From Porodaedalea pini (taxonomy: Eukaryota > Basidiomycota > Agaricomycetes > Hymenochaetales > Hymenochaetaceae), in contig NBAY01000035.1 in NCBI GenBank assembly GCA_002794775.1, forward strand, positions 419,898-483,897: 64,000 nt of DNA. The letters run 5' to 3'. Under the pieces are notes generated by a model that saw only the letters and a list, made by a program, of their open reading frames with translations, was not told the DNA's origin and ran no database searches. The position numbers were made by a program, and so were the translations under genes. Position 1 is the stretch's first letter; every line of letters begins with the position of its first letter. Of this stretch, positions 29,361-39,694 are shown piece by piece.

Positions 29361-31309
29361 TGATTCGCTTTCGTAGTGTCCGTTCCCCCGTCCATCATTC
29401 CCCTGTCCCCCTGTCCCGCGTCCCTGTTGTGGGGTAGCAGTATCTCGTATACGTACCCAGTTTTCGAATCGAATGAGAGTGAACTCGTCGCGCACTCGTT
29501 ATGAGTGCACGCGGGTTTGAAAAAAAAACTTGTGTGAAATGTGAATTTTGGCTCGAAATTTGATCGATGGAAATGAACTTAAGAAAAAAGTAAAGTAAAA
29601 TGTCTACACGTGATGTTAGCGCGTCGAGACGCGTTGTTTAGGCGGAGTTTGAAATAATTGATTTGGAAAGGAACACTGCGTCACTGCGATAAAGGGTCAG
29701 ATGGACTGGAGTTTGAAATGAATCTTGTTTAGACTTGTTCTAGAAAGCTATGATGGCCTCTTGAATGGTTTTCGTGTCAGAGATATGTGGAAATTACGGA
29801 CAATTGCCCAGTCTCGCACAGATAAGAATCGGCTTGACCTGTTAGCCGTGGACAAACATGATGGCGAAGATATCTATCTGAAGCACATCCTCCATGCCAG
29901 TGTCATCCGAGAGAGCTCCCGACGCTCAGGAGTCAGACATACAACCCTTGTAAATTCTTTTCTTTTTCTTTTCTCATTTGTCGTTCTTGTCTCGGCATCA
30001 GCATCAGCACTTCTTCTAGTGTATGTACTCTAGATCTGTTCTGCATCCGATGGGTCAAAACAAAAGGAAACAAAGTAACGGCACGTGCAATCACCTACCA
30101 GGCCACTATCACGTAGATTTACTGAGAAATATTGATTGAGCGCCTGATTATTTTTTTTGGCTTCCATCGATTATGACTTTTTGATCTCCACCAGAACACT
30201 GAGAACAGCCTTGGTGACTTCGTTAGACGCCCGCATCACATCGCATCATATCGATAAGTAGCACGCTCACGCGTTGTGTGACTCATTGTGAGTTCCGCAG
30301 CAGTAGCTCCCGTGTTGTCAGTATGCGAAGTTGTCGTGTTTGCTGAGCTTGTTATAAAACATGGGGTTGCTGCTGCCCTCACAGTTGGATTGTCCCGTCT
30401 GTTTATTATGCGGTCGCTAGTATCTACACATTGTCAAACATTAGCTTGCGCAACAGATGCCCATTTCTCGAAACGAGGCGTATGCTAATATTACCATGAC
30501 GTATGCGCTTCATCGATGGCTTTTACCCTTGCTCGAGGTCGTCTGACCCTCTATCTGTTTCCGCTGCAGGATGAATAACAAGACATAAGGTGCCGTGAGC
30601 TGATGTTCTGTATACTGATAACTTGATTACACAGAAAAAACTTTGCATTAAGCGTCAAATCAATACTGTTCATGATATGTACCACACCTTTTCCCTGGTT
30701 TTTGCTCACCTGCATAAAATTATTCGACGAAACGGATTTTGGGTATGAGGTACATTTAGCAAAGTGTCGACAAAATGACACTGCGATTATAGTTGTCTTT
30801 TTGGTTCATAGTAAGGAGTCAGGTATTGATATACTCAGTAAGCTCATCTGCAATGGTTTCCGCATACATATCGATCTGATCATCTACGATCTAGATGCCC
30901 ACGCAACATTCACCAGTCTTGTGATGATCTAGGCATAGTCTTGATTTCCTTCACCTGCACTCCTCAGCAAGAACAAAACCTTTAGCTCTCTGCATACTAC
31001 ACAGCTTATCGACACCAAAATTCTTCCATGGGCACTCTAAAGCAATGCGTATGGCTTCTTTGCATGGAAAACTAGCAAAGACTCCATTTCAAGCTTCCCC
31101 AATTTGTTTGAAACGACATCGTAATGCATGGGATGCAGACCCTTCCCCCAACCGTGTATTTATTTTCTATTTACGGGGGCACTGTGAATAAAAGTGTTTT
31201 TCGGCCTGTTTTCCCTGCCTGACTCCACGAGAACGTTTTATATACAAGAAAGCTATCCGAGTCATCAATAACATCGTACGTGAAGGGTTGAGCAGTAAAC
31301 GTCGTGGAC
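29361..31309. other. Intergenic region with one shared repeat, no gene supported
   Basis: About 1.9 kb with A/T-rich stretches and scattered stops. About 30655-30785 is related, in inverted orientation, to 48775-48905. Blocks shared are TACTGTTCATG, CCTGGTTTTTGCTC, GACGAAACGGAT and AAAGTGTCGACAAAAT. It may be the remnant of a gene or an old transposon. I cannot name it. Confidence 0.5.
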
Positions 31310-31845
31310 ATGCAATAGTGGTCGTGCAATGAGGGCCTCGCCGGACAGCTCTCGTCGAAATATGCCTATGGTTAGTATAAGCTTTCCAAAGGATACCACA
31401 CCCACGGATCCGCCGCCGTGCGATTTGTCGCCTGCATGACTACAAGCCGCGCATCACAGCCGGCGACGACAAGCGCCATCAGAACGTCCGCAACCGTCTT
31501 CCTCATCTCGAACGCCGACCGCGTAGTGCACCTCCATGAGCTCCCTCAGCTCCGCAATGGTGGTTCTCGACCGCCATGCGCTGTGAACGACAGAGAACAA
31601 CAATCAGACGCTGTCAGTGTGCGCGGCTGCGTGGCCCAGACCCAGTTGTGAAGGGACATCGTCGATGACGGCGCGCAGCAGGGGCAGGCGAGCTCTGCTC
31701 TCCGGTGATATCGCGTCAGTGCTTCAGCGATGCGTTACGAGTGGTTCTCTTCGGTGGAGGATAGGGCGTACCGTACCCAGCTGGTGTTGTCTGCAGTTTC
31801 GGACTTGATCGTGAAGTTGTCGTAGACGGTAATCTGGAGTGTCGA
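31310..31845 (-). pseudogene. Fragment of a third Kha1-type antiporter (C-terminal exon region)
   Basis: Collinear on the minus strand with the last exon and 3' flank of the two intact antiporter genes (49081-49530 and 53509-53958). Shared pieces include the sequences matching MQATNR, the RKTI/TVADVL region, VEVHYAV-like and the LGRSR/AHGQRL segment, but with frameshifts and stops. The membrane-domain exons are absent. Its upstream side runs directly into the duplicated bZIP 3' flank (from 31850). Confidence 0.8.
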
Positions 31846-31849
31846 TTAT

Positions 31850-32290
31850 CCATGGATCTCAGTTCATGTTATGCTCTATGGATGCGTCTTCTATGCATCC
31901 CTGTCGCTGTTCCATATTGGCCCACATAAGCACAAGTCTGGCCGCGTTAGCACTCACTGCCTCACTTCACTCCCAACTCTCCCAAAGTGACATTCGATAC
32001 CCGTGTACTATGCAACACGCCGCCACCGCCATTCCCCCACCCACGTTTGAGGCGCCGTCTTCTTCCCTCCATTGTGCATTATTCTTTGGATGCATCTCTC
32101 CCGAGTTTTCTGCGTCCCCTTGTACTTTTTTTTCGTCCCGGGTATCTTCACCGTTCACCATTCCATCAGCTGATTGTCTCGCCATTGGCCATTTGCCGTC
32201 CCGACTAATCTTGACATAAAGTTCGATCCTTCCTGGGCGAACGGTCGGTCCAAAACGTCTCGTATTCTTGATTTGCTTCTTATAATTGCT
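31850..32290. repeat. Second copy of the bZIP 3' flank
   Basis: Diverged duplicate of 28905-29360 in the same orientation. It directly abuts the Kha1 fragment. No bZIP coding sequence accompanies it. Confidence 0.8.
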
Positions 32291-33171
32291 ATGTCCGTCC
32301 TTCGTCTCCGCTGTGGATAGGCAAGAACACAATGGCTTGTCAAAGGAAGCTATATGAAAGTATTCATTTGTAGTTTGCGGAGCTGGTCGCCGTGCTATGA
32401 CGGCTGTACGTAGACGATGGTTAATCAAGATTTTACCGTGTAAAGGGCGTAGACTTACCATGTTGATGGTGTGGTAGGCGCGGGCGCGGGTAACGTGAAC
32501 TTCAATGCAGTAGCGTGGAATGCAGCTCAGGAAACCATCGAAAGTGCAGACAAGTCCTCAGGTGCTAAGCTAGTCGATAGCAAAGTTGCAATCAAGCTAA
32601 AGGTATCTGCCAAACAGGTTAATAACTCAGTCAGATGGCAATTACCAAGGAACTCACTCTTCTCGGTTCCCTTCGCCATACACAATCCGCATGTCCTCGG
32701 TATCGGGTTGACAATGGCTTGTACCTCAGCCTCTCCTCGAGCGTCGCTCCTGTGTCTACTGTCTCTACCCAGACAGTCGCATCCTTCAGAGGCCCGAGCC
32801 ATGTTTTCTTAACATCATCCACTAGCCGGGACGATAGCACCGCACGCTATCTCACTAGGCCTGATGGGGTTTGAAGACTCCTTGCCACCAAACTACTCCT
32901 TGAGGAGCCGGGATGCGCACGGGATAGCCAACCAGAACAACCTCATCAATCTCGCCTTGCTTGATACCAGCACCTTTGAGAACATGTTCAATCATTCAAA
33001 GAGCACATAAGATTTTGAAGCGAGCTCCTGGAACTTGGCGCAAATGAGCGTCTCTTCTCTTGCAAGACGAGTAGGATGACGCATGAGTATTGCATGAAAT
33101 CAAACGTTGAGACGAGAAGGCGGAAGAAATAGACACAGGCTCACATAACTAGTGAAGCGGCAGTAATGATG
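32291..33171. other. Host segment left of the paired LINE insertion
   Basis: Contains the Hsp70 fragment (32830-33060). Otherwise no supported gene. The host sequence is interrupted at 33182 and continues at 45848. Confidence 0.5.
32830..33060 (-). pseudogene. Decayed Hsp70 fragment
   Basis: Minus-strand reading gives LIEHVLKGAGIKQGEIDEVV and LVGYPVRIP, a clear match to the Hsp70 segment around the EIVLVGGSTRIP motif at the end of the ATPase domain. It is followed, after a frame change, by FGGKESSNPIRPSEIACGAI, matching FxGKEPxKxINPDEAVAxGA. Stops and frameshifts break it. There is no sign of the rest of the gene. Cytosolic and mitochondrial Hsp70 cannot be told apart here. Confidence 0.65.
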
Positions 33172-33182
33172 TCTGCAATCAC
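33172..33182 (+). repeat. Left target duplication of LINE 1
   Basis: tctgcaatcac, identical to 39532-39542. The second copy is followed by gtg, so the empty site reads tctgcaatCACGTG. Confidence 0.95.
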
Positions 33183-33254
33183 ATCTTAACCTCTTACCAT
33201 CATCATCTAGATCGTGGGAAAGACTTAACTTGTAGTAAATCTCTGTCTCTAACG

Positions 33255-35498
33255 ATGGTTCCGCCCCCCAATCCGAAGCCATCTACCCTTCATAGAACCA
33301 AATCGCTCAGGTCCCTAGGTAACATTAAGGACCCGACCAAATGCGACGAGTGCAAATACGAACTCCCGTTTCACAGTCGCTCGTGTGTTTCTGGCGCGGC
33401 GAAACTCTGCACTCAGTGTGGACGCGACTCAACATACAACCACAATCCAGCCGTATGCGAAATGGCAAGGAACAACCAAGCCAACTGGTCACCCGATACT
33501 GAAGCGGACCAGCATGCCGCTGCCCTCCGGGAACAGGGAGACCTCCCGCCTACCCCTGACATAATATCCCAAACCAGTCTCAAACGCTCTCCGTCCGAAG
33601 AGGAACATCATGGACGCGAAGCCCCAGGCAACCCCGCCACTATCGGGCATATCCCGGACGACAAGGACGCAATGGACGCCGACGACGACTTATACGTCGA
33701 TAGCAACCCCCCCCAGGTCGACAACGATGAGCAGGATCCGGACATCGCCGGCGAAGATCCGGCCATCGCCGAGGAAGTTAACAGAAAGTCACGAGAGCTC
33801 GCCGCGAAGTCGGTTCACGAACTCCATGCCCTCATCAATCAGGACACCTGGACGTCCAAAATGCCCTTCTACGATGACCCAACCATGACGGGCCGTTACA
33901 TGGCCAGCATTGCGTCCTCCCTCTGCTTCTGGATCAACCAATCCAACACTTTCGACGACGAGACTGCTCACGAAAATTATGCTAACTCTTCCCTCAACCA
34001 GTTCCAAACCACTTTCAAGATTCACGCTCCTTATTGTAAAAATGTTTTTGACAATATTTATCGCAGCCCCCAGGACATCCGCGAGGAGCAGATCTCCGAC
34101 GAGCTCACATCTATGTCCCGGTCCATTTCCTCTCTAGTATCTATGGTATCTACTCTTACGGAAAAAACTAACAAATTGGAAAAACAGGCACAAAACCCTA
34201 CTAAACCTAAAGTTTCTTTTTCGACTAACTCTTCCACAGCTCCGAAAATCCTACCAGACCCGCTTGGCGCCACCTTCACCCATGACCCACGCTTCCCTCC
34301 GCCTCCCCCTGTCGTAAAACAACGTATTCCCACCCCCAAGGGCGGCCGCACCAACTACGCTGCAGCCATGGCCAACACCCGTATTCCTGGGTCCGGCTAC
34401 CATATGGATACCCAAGGAACCATCCATGCACCGGATGGTTATATGCATTCTGAGCACAATGCCCCCCGACCCGGCCTTTCCACAACCATTTACACACCAC
34501 CCGTCCAGTCCGTCGGCACAGATGCGGAGGGATACACCACCGTTACATATGCAAGGGCGACTCAGAAAAAGCCCAAGCAAGTGCCCACCAAAGTTACCAC
34601 CACCTCCGCAGACCACCCTGACGGGGAGGTTGTCACCAAACCTATGAATCGAGCTAACGGCTCGGTCAATACACGTGTTCGCAACGTTAAGCGCGTCTAT
34701 TTTTCTCTCCCAGACAACCTGGCCGTCTGCCCACTTCCGAACTCCATTAAGAACACCGTCCACACTGGGCTTAAAGGCTCTGCGGAGTTCAAACACCTCG
34801 TCATCCTTAACGTCGAATACACTTCTAACGGCAACCTCTGCGTCTCTTTTACTAACATCCGTCCAGACTTTGATTCCACTTTCCTTTCCCTCTCATCACT
34901 CCTTAACCGTGTCATCAACATCAGCGGCGCCAAAGTTTTCACCCCTTCTCCTCAGTTCAAACTCGTCTTACCGGCTGTGCCAGTATTCGACAAACACACT
35001 AACGTTCTTTATTCCGAGCGCGATTTAACTGAGGAACTTTCCTCCCTCCCTCAATTCGAGGGACAGGAATTCCTTTACCCCCCTCGTTTCATGGCGTCCA
35101 TTGAACACCTTAATACCCTCGACTATTGCAACATCTCAATTATCCTGAAAGACACTAACCGCTTAACTTTTGACCACTTTTTCCTCCATAATAACCGCAG
35201 CATCCCGATTTTCGGTGTCATTCGACGCCTCGAGGAAATGCGAGCCCGCCCAACCATTTCCCAGTGCGACAATTGCCATTGCCTGGGTCATTCCTCCATC
35301 AAATGCCGTTCAGTAGCCTGTTGCGCTATCTGCTCGGAACCCCATCGTACCGCAGTGCATGTCGCCAGGTGCGCTCCATGCACTGCTTCCAACAACCTCG
35401 CGTGCCAACACTTCGCGCACTGCATCAACTGCCAAGGCGACCATAACTCCAGGTCCTCCACCTGTCCGGCACGTCGCAACTACAGACCTCCCTTTTAA
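33255..35498 (+). CDS. LINE copy 1 ORF1 (RNA-binding Gag-like protein)
   Basis: 747 aa, uninterrupted. The N-terminus has a Cys/His cluster (DPTKCDECKYELPFHSRSC, then LCTQCGRD and HNPAVC) conserved in all copies. The middle is acidic and Pro/Thr-rich, with a short helical heptad-like stretch (SISSLVSMVSTLTEKTNKLE). The C-terminus has CCHC-type knuckles (CDNCHCLGHSSIKC, then CAICSEPHRTAVHVARC and further Cys pairs). Such proteins bind element RNA in the ribonucleoprotein. The stop TAA is followed two bases later by the ORF2 ATG (TAAAAATG), which suits termination-reinitiation. Confidence 0.88.
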   Translation: MVPPPNPKPSTLHRTKSLRSLGNIKDPTKCDECKYELPFHSRSCVSGAAKLCTQCGRDSTYNHNPAVCEMARNNQANWSPDTEADQHAAALREQGDLPPTPDIISQTSLKRSPSEEEHHGREAPGNPATIGHIPDDKDAMDADDDLYVDSNPPQVDNDEQDPDIAGEDPAIAEEVNRKSRELAAKSVHELHALINQDTWTSKMPFYDDPTMTGRYMASIASSLCFWINQSNTFDDETAHENYANSSLNQFQTTFKIHAPYCKNVFDNIYRSPQDIREEQISDELTSMSRSISSLVSMVSTLTEKTNKLEKQAQNPTKPKVSFSTNSSTAPKILPDPLGATFTHDPRFPPPPPVVKQRIPTPKGGRTNYAAAMANTRIPGSGYHMDTQGTIHAPDGYMHSEHNAPRPGLSTTIYTPPVQSVGTDAEGYTTVTYARATQKKPKQVPTKVTTTSADHPDGEVVTKPMNRANGSVNTRVRNVKRVYFSLPDNLAVCPLPNSIKNTVHTGLKGSAEFKHLVILNVEYTSNGNLCVSFTNIRPDFDSTFLSLSSLLNRVINISGAKVFTPSPQFKLVLPAVPVFDKHTNVLYSERDLTEELSSLPQFEGQEFLYPPRFMASIEHLNTLDYCNISIILKDTNRLTFDHFFLHNNRSIPIFGVIRRLEEMRARPTISQCDNCHCLGHSSIKCRSVACCAICSEPHRTAVHVARCAPCTASNNLACQHFAHCINCQGDHNSRSSTCPARRNYRPPF

Positions 35499-35500
35499 AA

Positions 35501-38500
35501 ATGACCACAACCATTTCAATTCTTTCTCTTAACGTTCGTCGCTCCGAACCGACAACTGACCTTCTTTTTAAGTCTCTCTTTCAACGCGGCAATCTTTGCC
35601 CCGACATTCTTTGCTTACAGGAAATCCCCACAATTTCTACTATCACCCCTTCTAAAACATCCCCTTTGGGCGAAAAACATTTTGACACCCGAAATTCCGA
35701 CCCCTTCATTTGCGTCCTCCCCCTTCAATCTACTTCCATTCGCCCTAGTTGCGCGACTTTCATTCATCCACGCATATCCCACCTCTTTAATTCCCAGCCG
35801 CATCTTTCCCAATCCTCCTGTCAAGTCACTATTAGTATTGACCGCGGTTCCTCGTTTCCCCCTCTTTACATTTGGAACATTTACAGCTCTCCTAGCACTC
35901 ACTCTTTTGAAGACCCCTTCCCTACCCCTTCTCCTACCGACACCCACATTTTCGTGGGCGATTTCAATCGTCATTCTTTTCTCTGGTCTGATTCTCACCT
36001 TTCTCACTACTTTAATTCGGCCGAACCCTTTCTACAGTGGCTAGACAATTCCTCTTTAACAGTCGCTAACCCCCCGACCATACCCACATTCCTGCATCCC
36101 CAGGGATCTTCAACCCTGGACCTCGCTATCAGTTCTTCTGACATTTTTCCCTTCATTAGTCAATCCCTCCTTATTGGCGACCCTTCTTTTTCCCTTCATT
36201 AGTCAATCCCTCCTTATTGGCGACCCTTCTTTTGAATTTCATTCGGATCATCTCCCCCTTACTTTCAACATACCTACGTCATTCACTCCGCCTCCAGATA
36301 CCCCCCCTCTCTGCCTCGTTCGCAAACGTGATATCCCTTCTCTAATTTCTGAATTTCGTGACTCACGCCTTTTCACATTTGACACTTCTAATATCCACCT
36401 TCCAGCGCATCTTGACGCCAAATTACAATTGTTCCATTCTTCCTTTTCTTCCTTCGCTTCTCGCTTCTTGCAAAAGTGCAAACCCCGAACATATTTCGGG
36501 CCCCACTCTTGGTGGACCGAGCAATGCAGTCGCAATTATCAAGCACACCACAATAACCCATCACCGAGCAGCCGCGCCCAGCTCCAACAAACCCTTGCCC
36601 AAGCCAAAACCAAATTTTTTGGTGACCTCCTTCATCGATCCGATCATTCATCGATTTGGAGACGCAAACATCTAGGCACTGCGCGCCGACAACACCCCAT
36701 CGGTGCTCTTAAACTCCTGTCCGGGCGCTATACCCTTAACGACAGCGAGAAGTCCGATCTCTTCCGCTCTACGTTTTTTCCGGCGCTGCCTAGTGGTTAT
36801 CGCGACCAGGACCCGCTCCCTCCCCCTGTCGAAATTGAGCCCGTCTCAGTCGACGAAATGCTTCGAGCCCTCGTGGGCACCGATGACGAAACTGCCCCTG
36901 GCAGTAATTGCTTCTCTTATCTTCATTTGAAACTTTTTATTGAACTCGAACCAGAATTCTTTTCTCAAATTTTCTCTCTCTGCCTTTCATTTGGCTATTT
37001 TCCCCTATCCTTCAAACATTCCATCATCACATTCATTCCCAAACTGAAACGTTCTGATTTCTCTCTTCCCCGGTCTTTTCGTCCTATAGCCCTCGTTGAT
37101 ACGATGGGCAAACTTTTCAAACGCATTCTCTTTAACCGACTTCAAATTATATTCGAACAACACTCTCTTATCCCTCCTTCTCAGCATGGCTGCCGGAAAG
37201 CCTTATCTGCGCTGATGGCCTGCTATGAAGTTTTACATTTCAATAACTTCGAACCTTACATTAATTCCCTTTTTACCACCGCTCCAGGCCTGGGCCCTTC
37301 TGAGCCTCGACGCTGCCGCCTATTAACGTCCATTATCACAATTGACATTCAAGGTTTTTTCAATAACATTTCACACCCACTCCTTATTGATCGCTTAACC
37401 CAATCCAACATTCATCCCAACCTCATCAATTGCGTTTCCCATTGGATGCGCGATCGACCTATTTCCCTTCATTTCAATCAGTTCTTTTCAGACATTTTTA
37501 CCAAGCCCAATCGGGGCGTCCCTCAAGGATCCCCCCTCTCTCCCCTTATTTCCATCTTCGCGGCCGCTCCGGCCATCGAAAATTATTACAAATGATTCCC
37601 TTATGATCGTCCCCTTTTTGCTTACATGGACGACCACCTTTTGGCTGCACGCTCTTTGAATATGCGTACCAACCTCATTCGGTTGCGCAACCAATACCGC
37701 TTTCTTTCTTTACAATTTTCGCAACTGGGCCTTTCCATTGACCCAGACTCTGTTGAACTCATTCACTTCACCCCTCCACGCACTCCAAACACTCCTTACC
37801 CAACACAACCAGACAATCAACCATCCCTTATTTTATCACCCTCTTTAACTATTCGCCCTCGCTCCCATATTACTTGGTTGGGCGTCATTTTCCATCATCA
37901 ATTGTTCCCTTCTTTACACCTTCAATCACGAGCTAATAAAGCTCTCTCTACTCTTCACCAACGCTCCTTTCTATTTCGCTCCTCCCACGGCGCATACCTC
38001 AAGTACGCTCGCCTTCTTTATTTCAATCTTATCCGTTCTGTTGCCGTTTACGGCGCTCAACTATTTCCTAATTCCCCTGCTATCCAGACAATTCTTGAAC
38101 CGGTGCAACACCGCGCCCTCTCTCTTATACTTTCTCACAGCGTCAATAAAGATGCAGGTGGTTCCTTGCTTTCAATTCCCCTGATTGATCTCTTCATTCA
38201 ATATCAAGCCAAGCACTTTATTACCTCTTATGTATCATTTTTTTGCTCTTCTCTCCCCCCTTCTGCTACAATCCGAGATTCACTCCCGGTTGACACTGTT
38301 ATTCCCACTACCAATCTTTACCCGATTATCCCGCCTATTCATTCGCGCCTTTCCTTAGTCCCTTTTACTTCTCGTAAAGACAGTCTCTTTATCAGACGAT
38401 CTTTCCTTCAACTCTTTAACCATCCCCCTCCCTTTCAATATTTTTTATTTACAGATGGCTCGGTCATTGAGCAAGAGGGCGTTCCCATCGGCGGCCACGG

Positions 38501-39365
38501 ATTTTCCATCATGCACAACTGACGTGAGCTCGCGTCCTTTATTTCGAGCGCACATACCCAGAGCAATATTCTTTACGAAGAACAGCAGGCTCTCATCGCT
38601 GGCATCTCGCAATTCACCACTCTATTCGCGCATTGCACTCATCCTTGCCATTTGCGCATTGTCACCGATTCTGCAAATTGCGCTCATCTCATTTTTTCAG
38701 CGAACCCACTCCACGCTGCATTTATCATCGCCATCCGCAGACTCTGCGGCATTTTCCTGGCTTTGCACCACCCCGCGTCCACTATCGCAGTACAATGGTT
38801 ACCCTCCCATATGGGACTACCGGGCAACTCGCGAGCAGACCACCTCGCATCACAAGCCTCACAATCACAGCACAGGGTATTGGCGCCTACCACACTATCC
38901 AATTTACACTCGCGACTTTCCTCCGACCTTTTGTCCAAATGGCGGAACCGTGTCTTAAACCTCCGACACCATCGCAGTGCCTCTACCGCGCCTTTTATCC
39001 TTTATCCAAGGTGCCAACTACGGCCCTTCTTAAGACTACACCCTGAGAAGCGCATCCCCCGCCACCTCCAGTCGAGGGCGGTCGGGATCCTCCTCAATAC
39101 CCACGATATGCATGATCGGAATCTACCACGCTGTTGCCCGGACCCCCTCTGCGTCAAACATGACGTCCATCACATCCTTAACGTTTGCCCATATTTTTCA
39201 CAGATCCGTCGCCAATTCTTTCATAAACCTGTCCTCCCACTTTCATTTACAAACTGGTTCGCCCCTTCCAACTTCATGCTTCTTATCCAATTCGCATATT
39301 TTTCTTTTCGACGTCCTCCCGACGCCATGCCCTATTATTCAGACCTCCCACCCGAACTTATATAA
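35501..39365 (+). pseudogene. LINE copy 1 ORF2 (endonuclease, RT, RNase H), three lesions
   Basis: Begins MTTTISILSLNVRRSE with an APE-like endonuclease (DILCLQEIPT, then FVGDFNRHS). A 43-bp tandem duplication (first unit starts 36148, second 36191) shifts the frame inside the endonuclease. The frame then continues through the RT (DIQGFFNNIS, GVPQGSPLSPL, AYMDDHLL) with a TGA at about 37593 just before the YMDD motif, and a second TGA at about 38520 in RNase H (IMHN-TGA-REL). RNase H (FTDGS, EEQQAL, TDSAN) and a C-terminal Cys/His motif (CCPDPLCVKHDVHHILNVC) follow to the stop at 39363-39365. Both TGAs are explained by C-to-T changes. Confidence 0.88.
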
Positions 39366-39531
39366 TTCACAATTCCATCTAAATAACGACCACTTCTTTA
39401 TCGTACCATAGCCACGCATTCAGCATCCACGACGCTCTCTCTTTCCTTTTTTTTTTCCTTTCTTCTCTTTCCCTCTTTTCTTTAAATTTCCCTAGTAGTG
39501 TGTCTAGTGCAAAGTAGTGCAACATTATACA

Positions 39532-39542
39532 TCTGCAATCAC
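39532..39542 (+). repeat. Right target duplication of LINE 1
   Basis: tctgcaatcac. It is followed without gap by gtgcaccgtgc, the left duplication of LINE 2, so the two elements are separated by these 22 bp only. Confidence 0.95.
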
Positions 39543-39553
39543 GTGCACCGTGC
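39543..39553 (-). repeat. 3'-side target duplication of LINE 2
   Basis: gtgcaccgtgc on the plus strand, identical to 45837-45847. On the element's own strand it reads GCACGGTGCAC followed by GTG. Confidence 0.95.
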
Positions 39554-39694
39554 TTTATAATTTCTGCTATCTACTCCTAACAGACTACCAACCGCAAAGG
39601 AAAGGAAACAAATACAGAGAACGCGTACGTAGAGCGAAAATGAGGTGTGAGCGTAACACTGGAGAATGAAACTGACAGAACTTGGGGTTTAATA

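Larger units (their letters stand above)
33183..39531 (+). mobile_element. LINE copy 1 (EN-RT-RNase H, Tad1-like layout), full length
   Basis: A 6349-bp non-LTR retrotransposon with a 72-nt 5' UTR, ORF1, ORF2 and a 3' UTR without a poly(A) tail (ends ATTATACA). The 5' UTR shares TACCATCATCATC and ATCGTGGGAAA with the other two copies. Flanked by an exact 11-bp target duplication. ORF1 is intact and ORF2 has three lesions. The clade is inferred from domain order only. Confidence 0.93.

Noticed and set aside
34251..34796. 181-codon antisense frame in LINE 1 ORF1
   Set aside because: Antisense shadow of a conserved ORF1. No family and no independent support.
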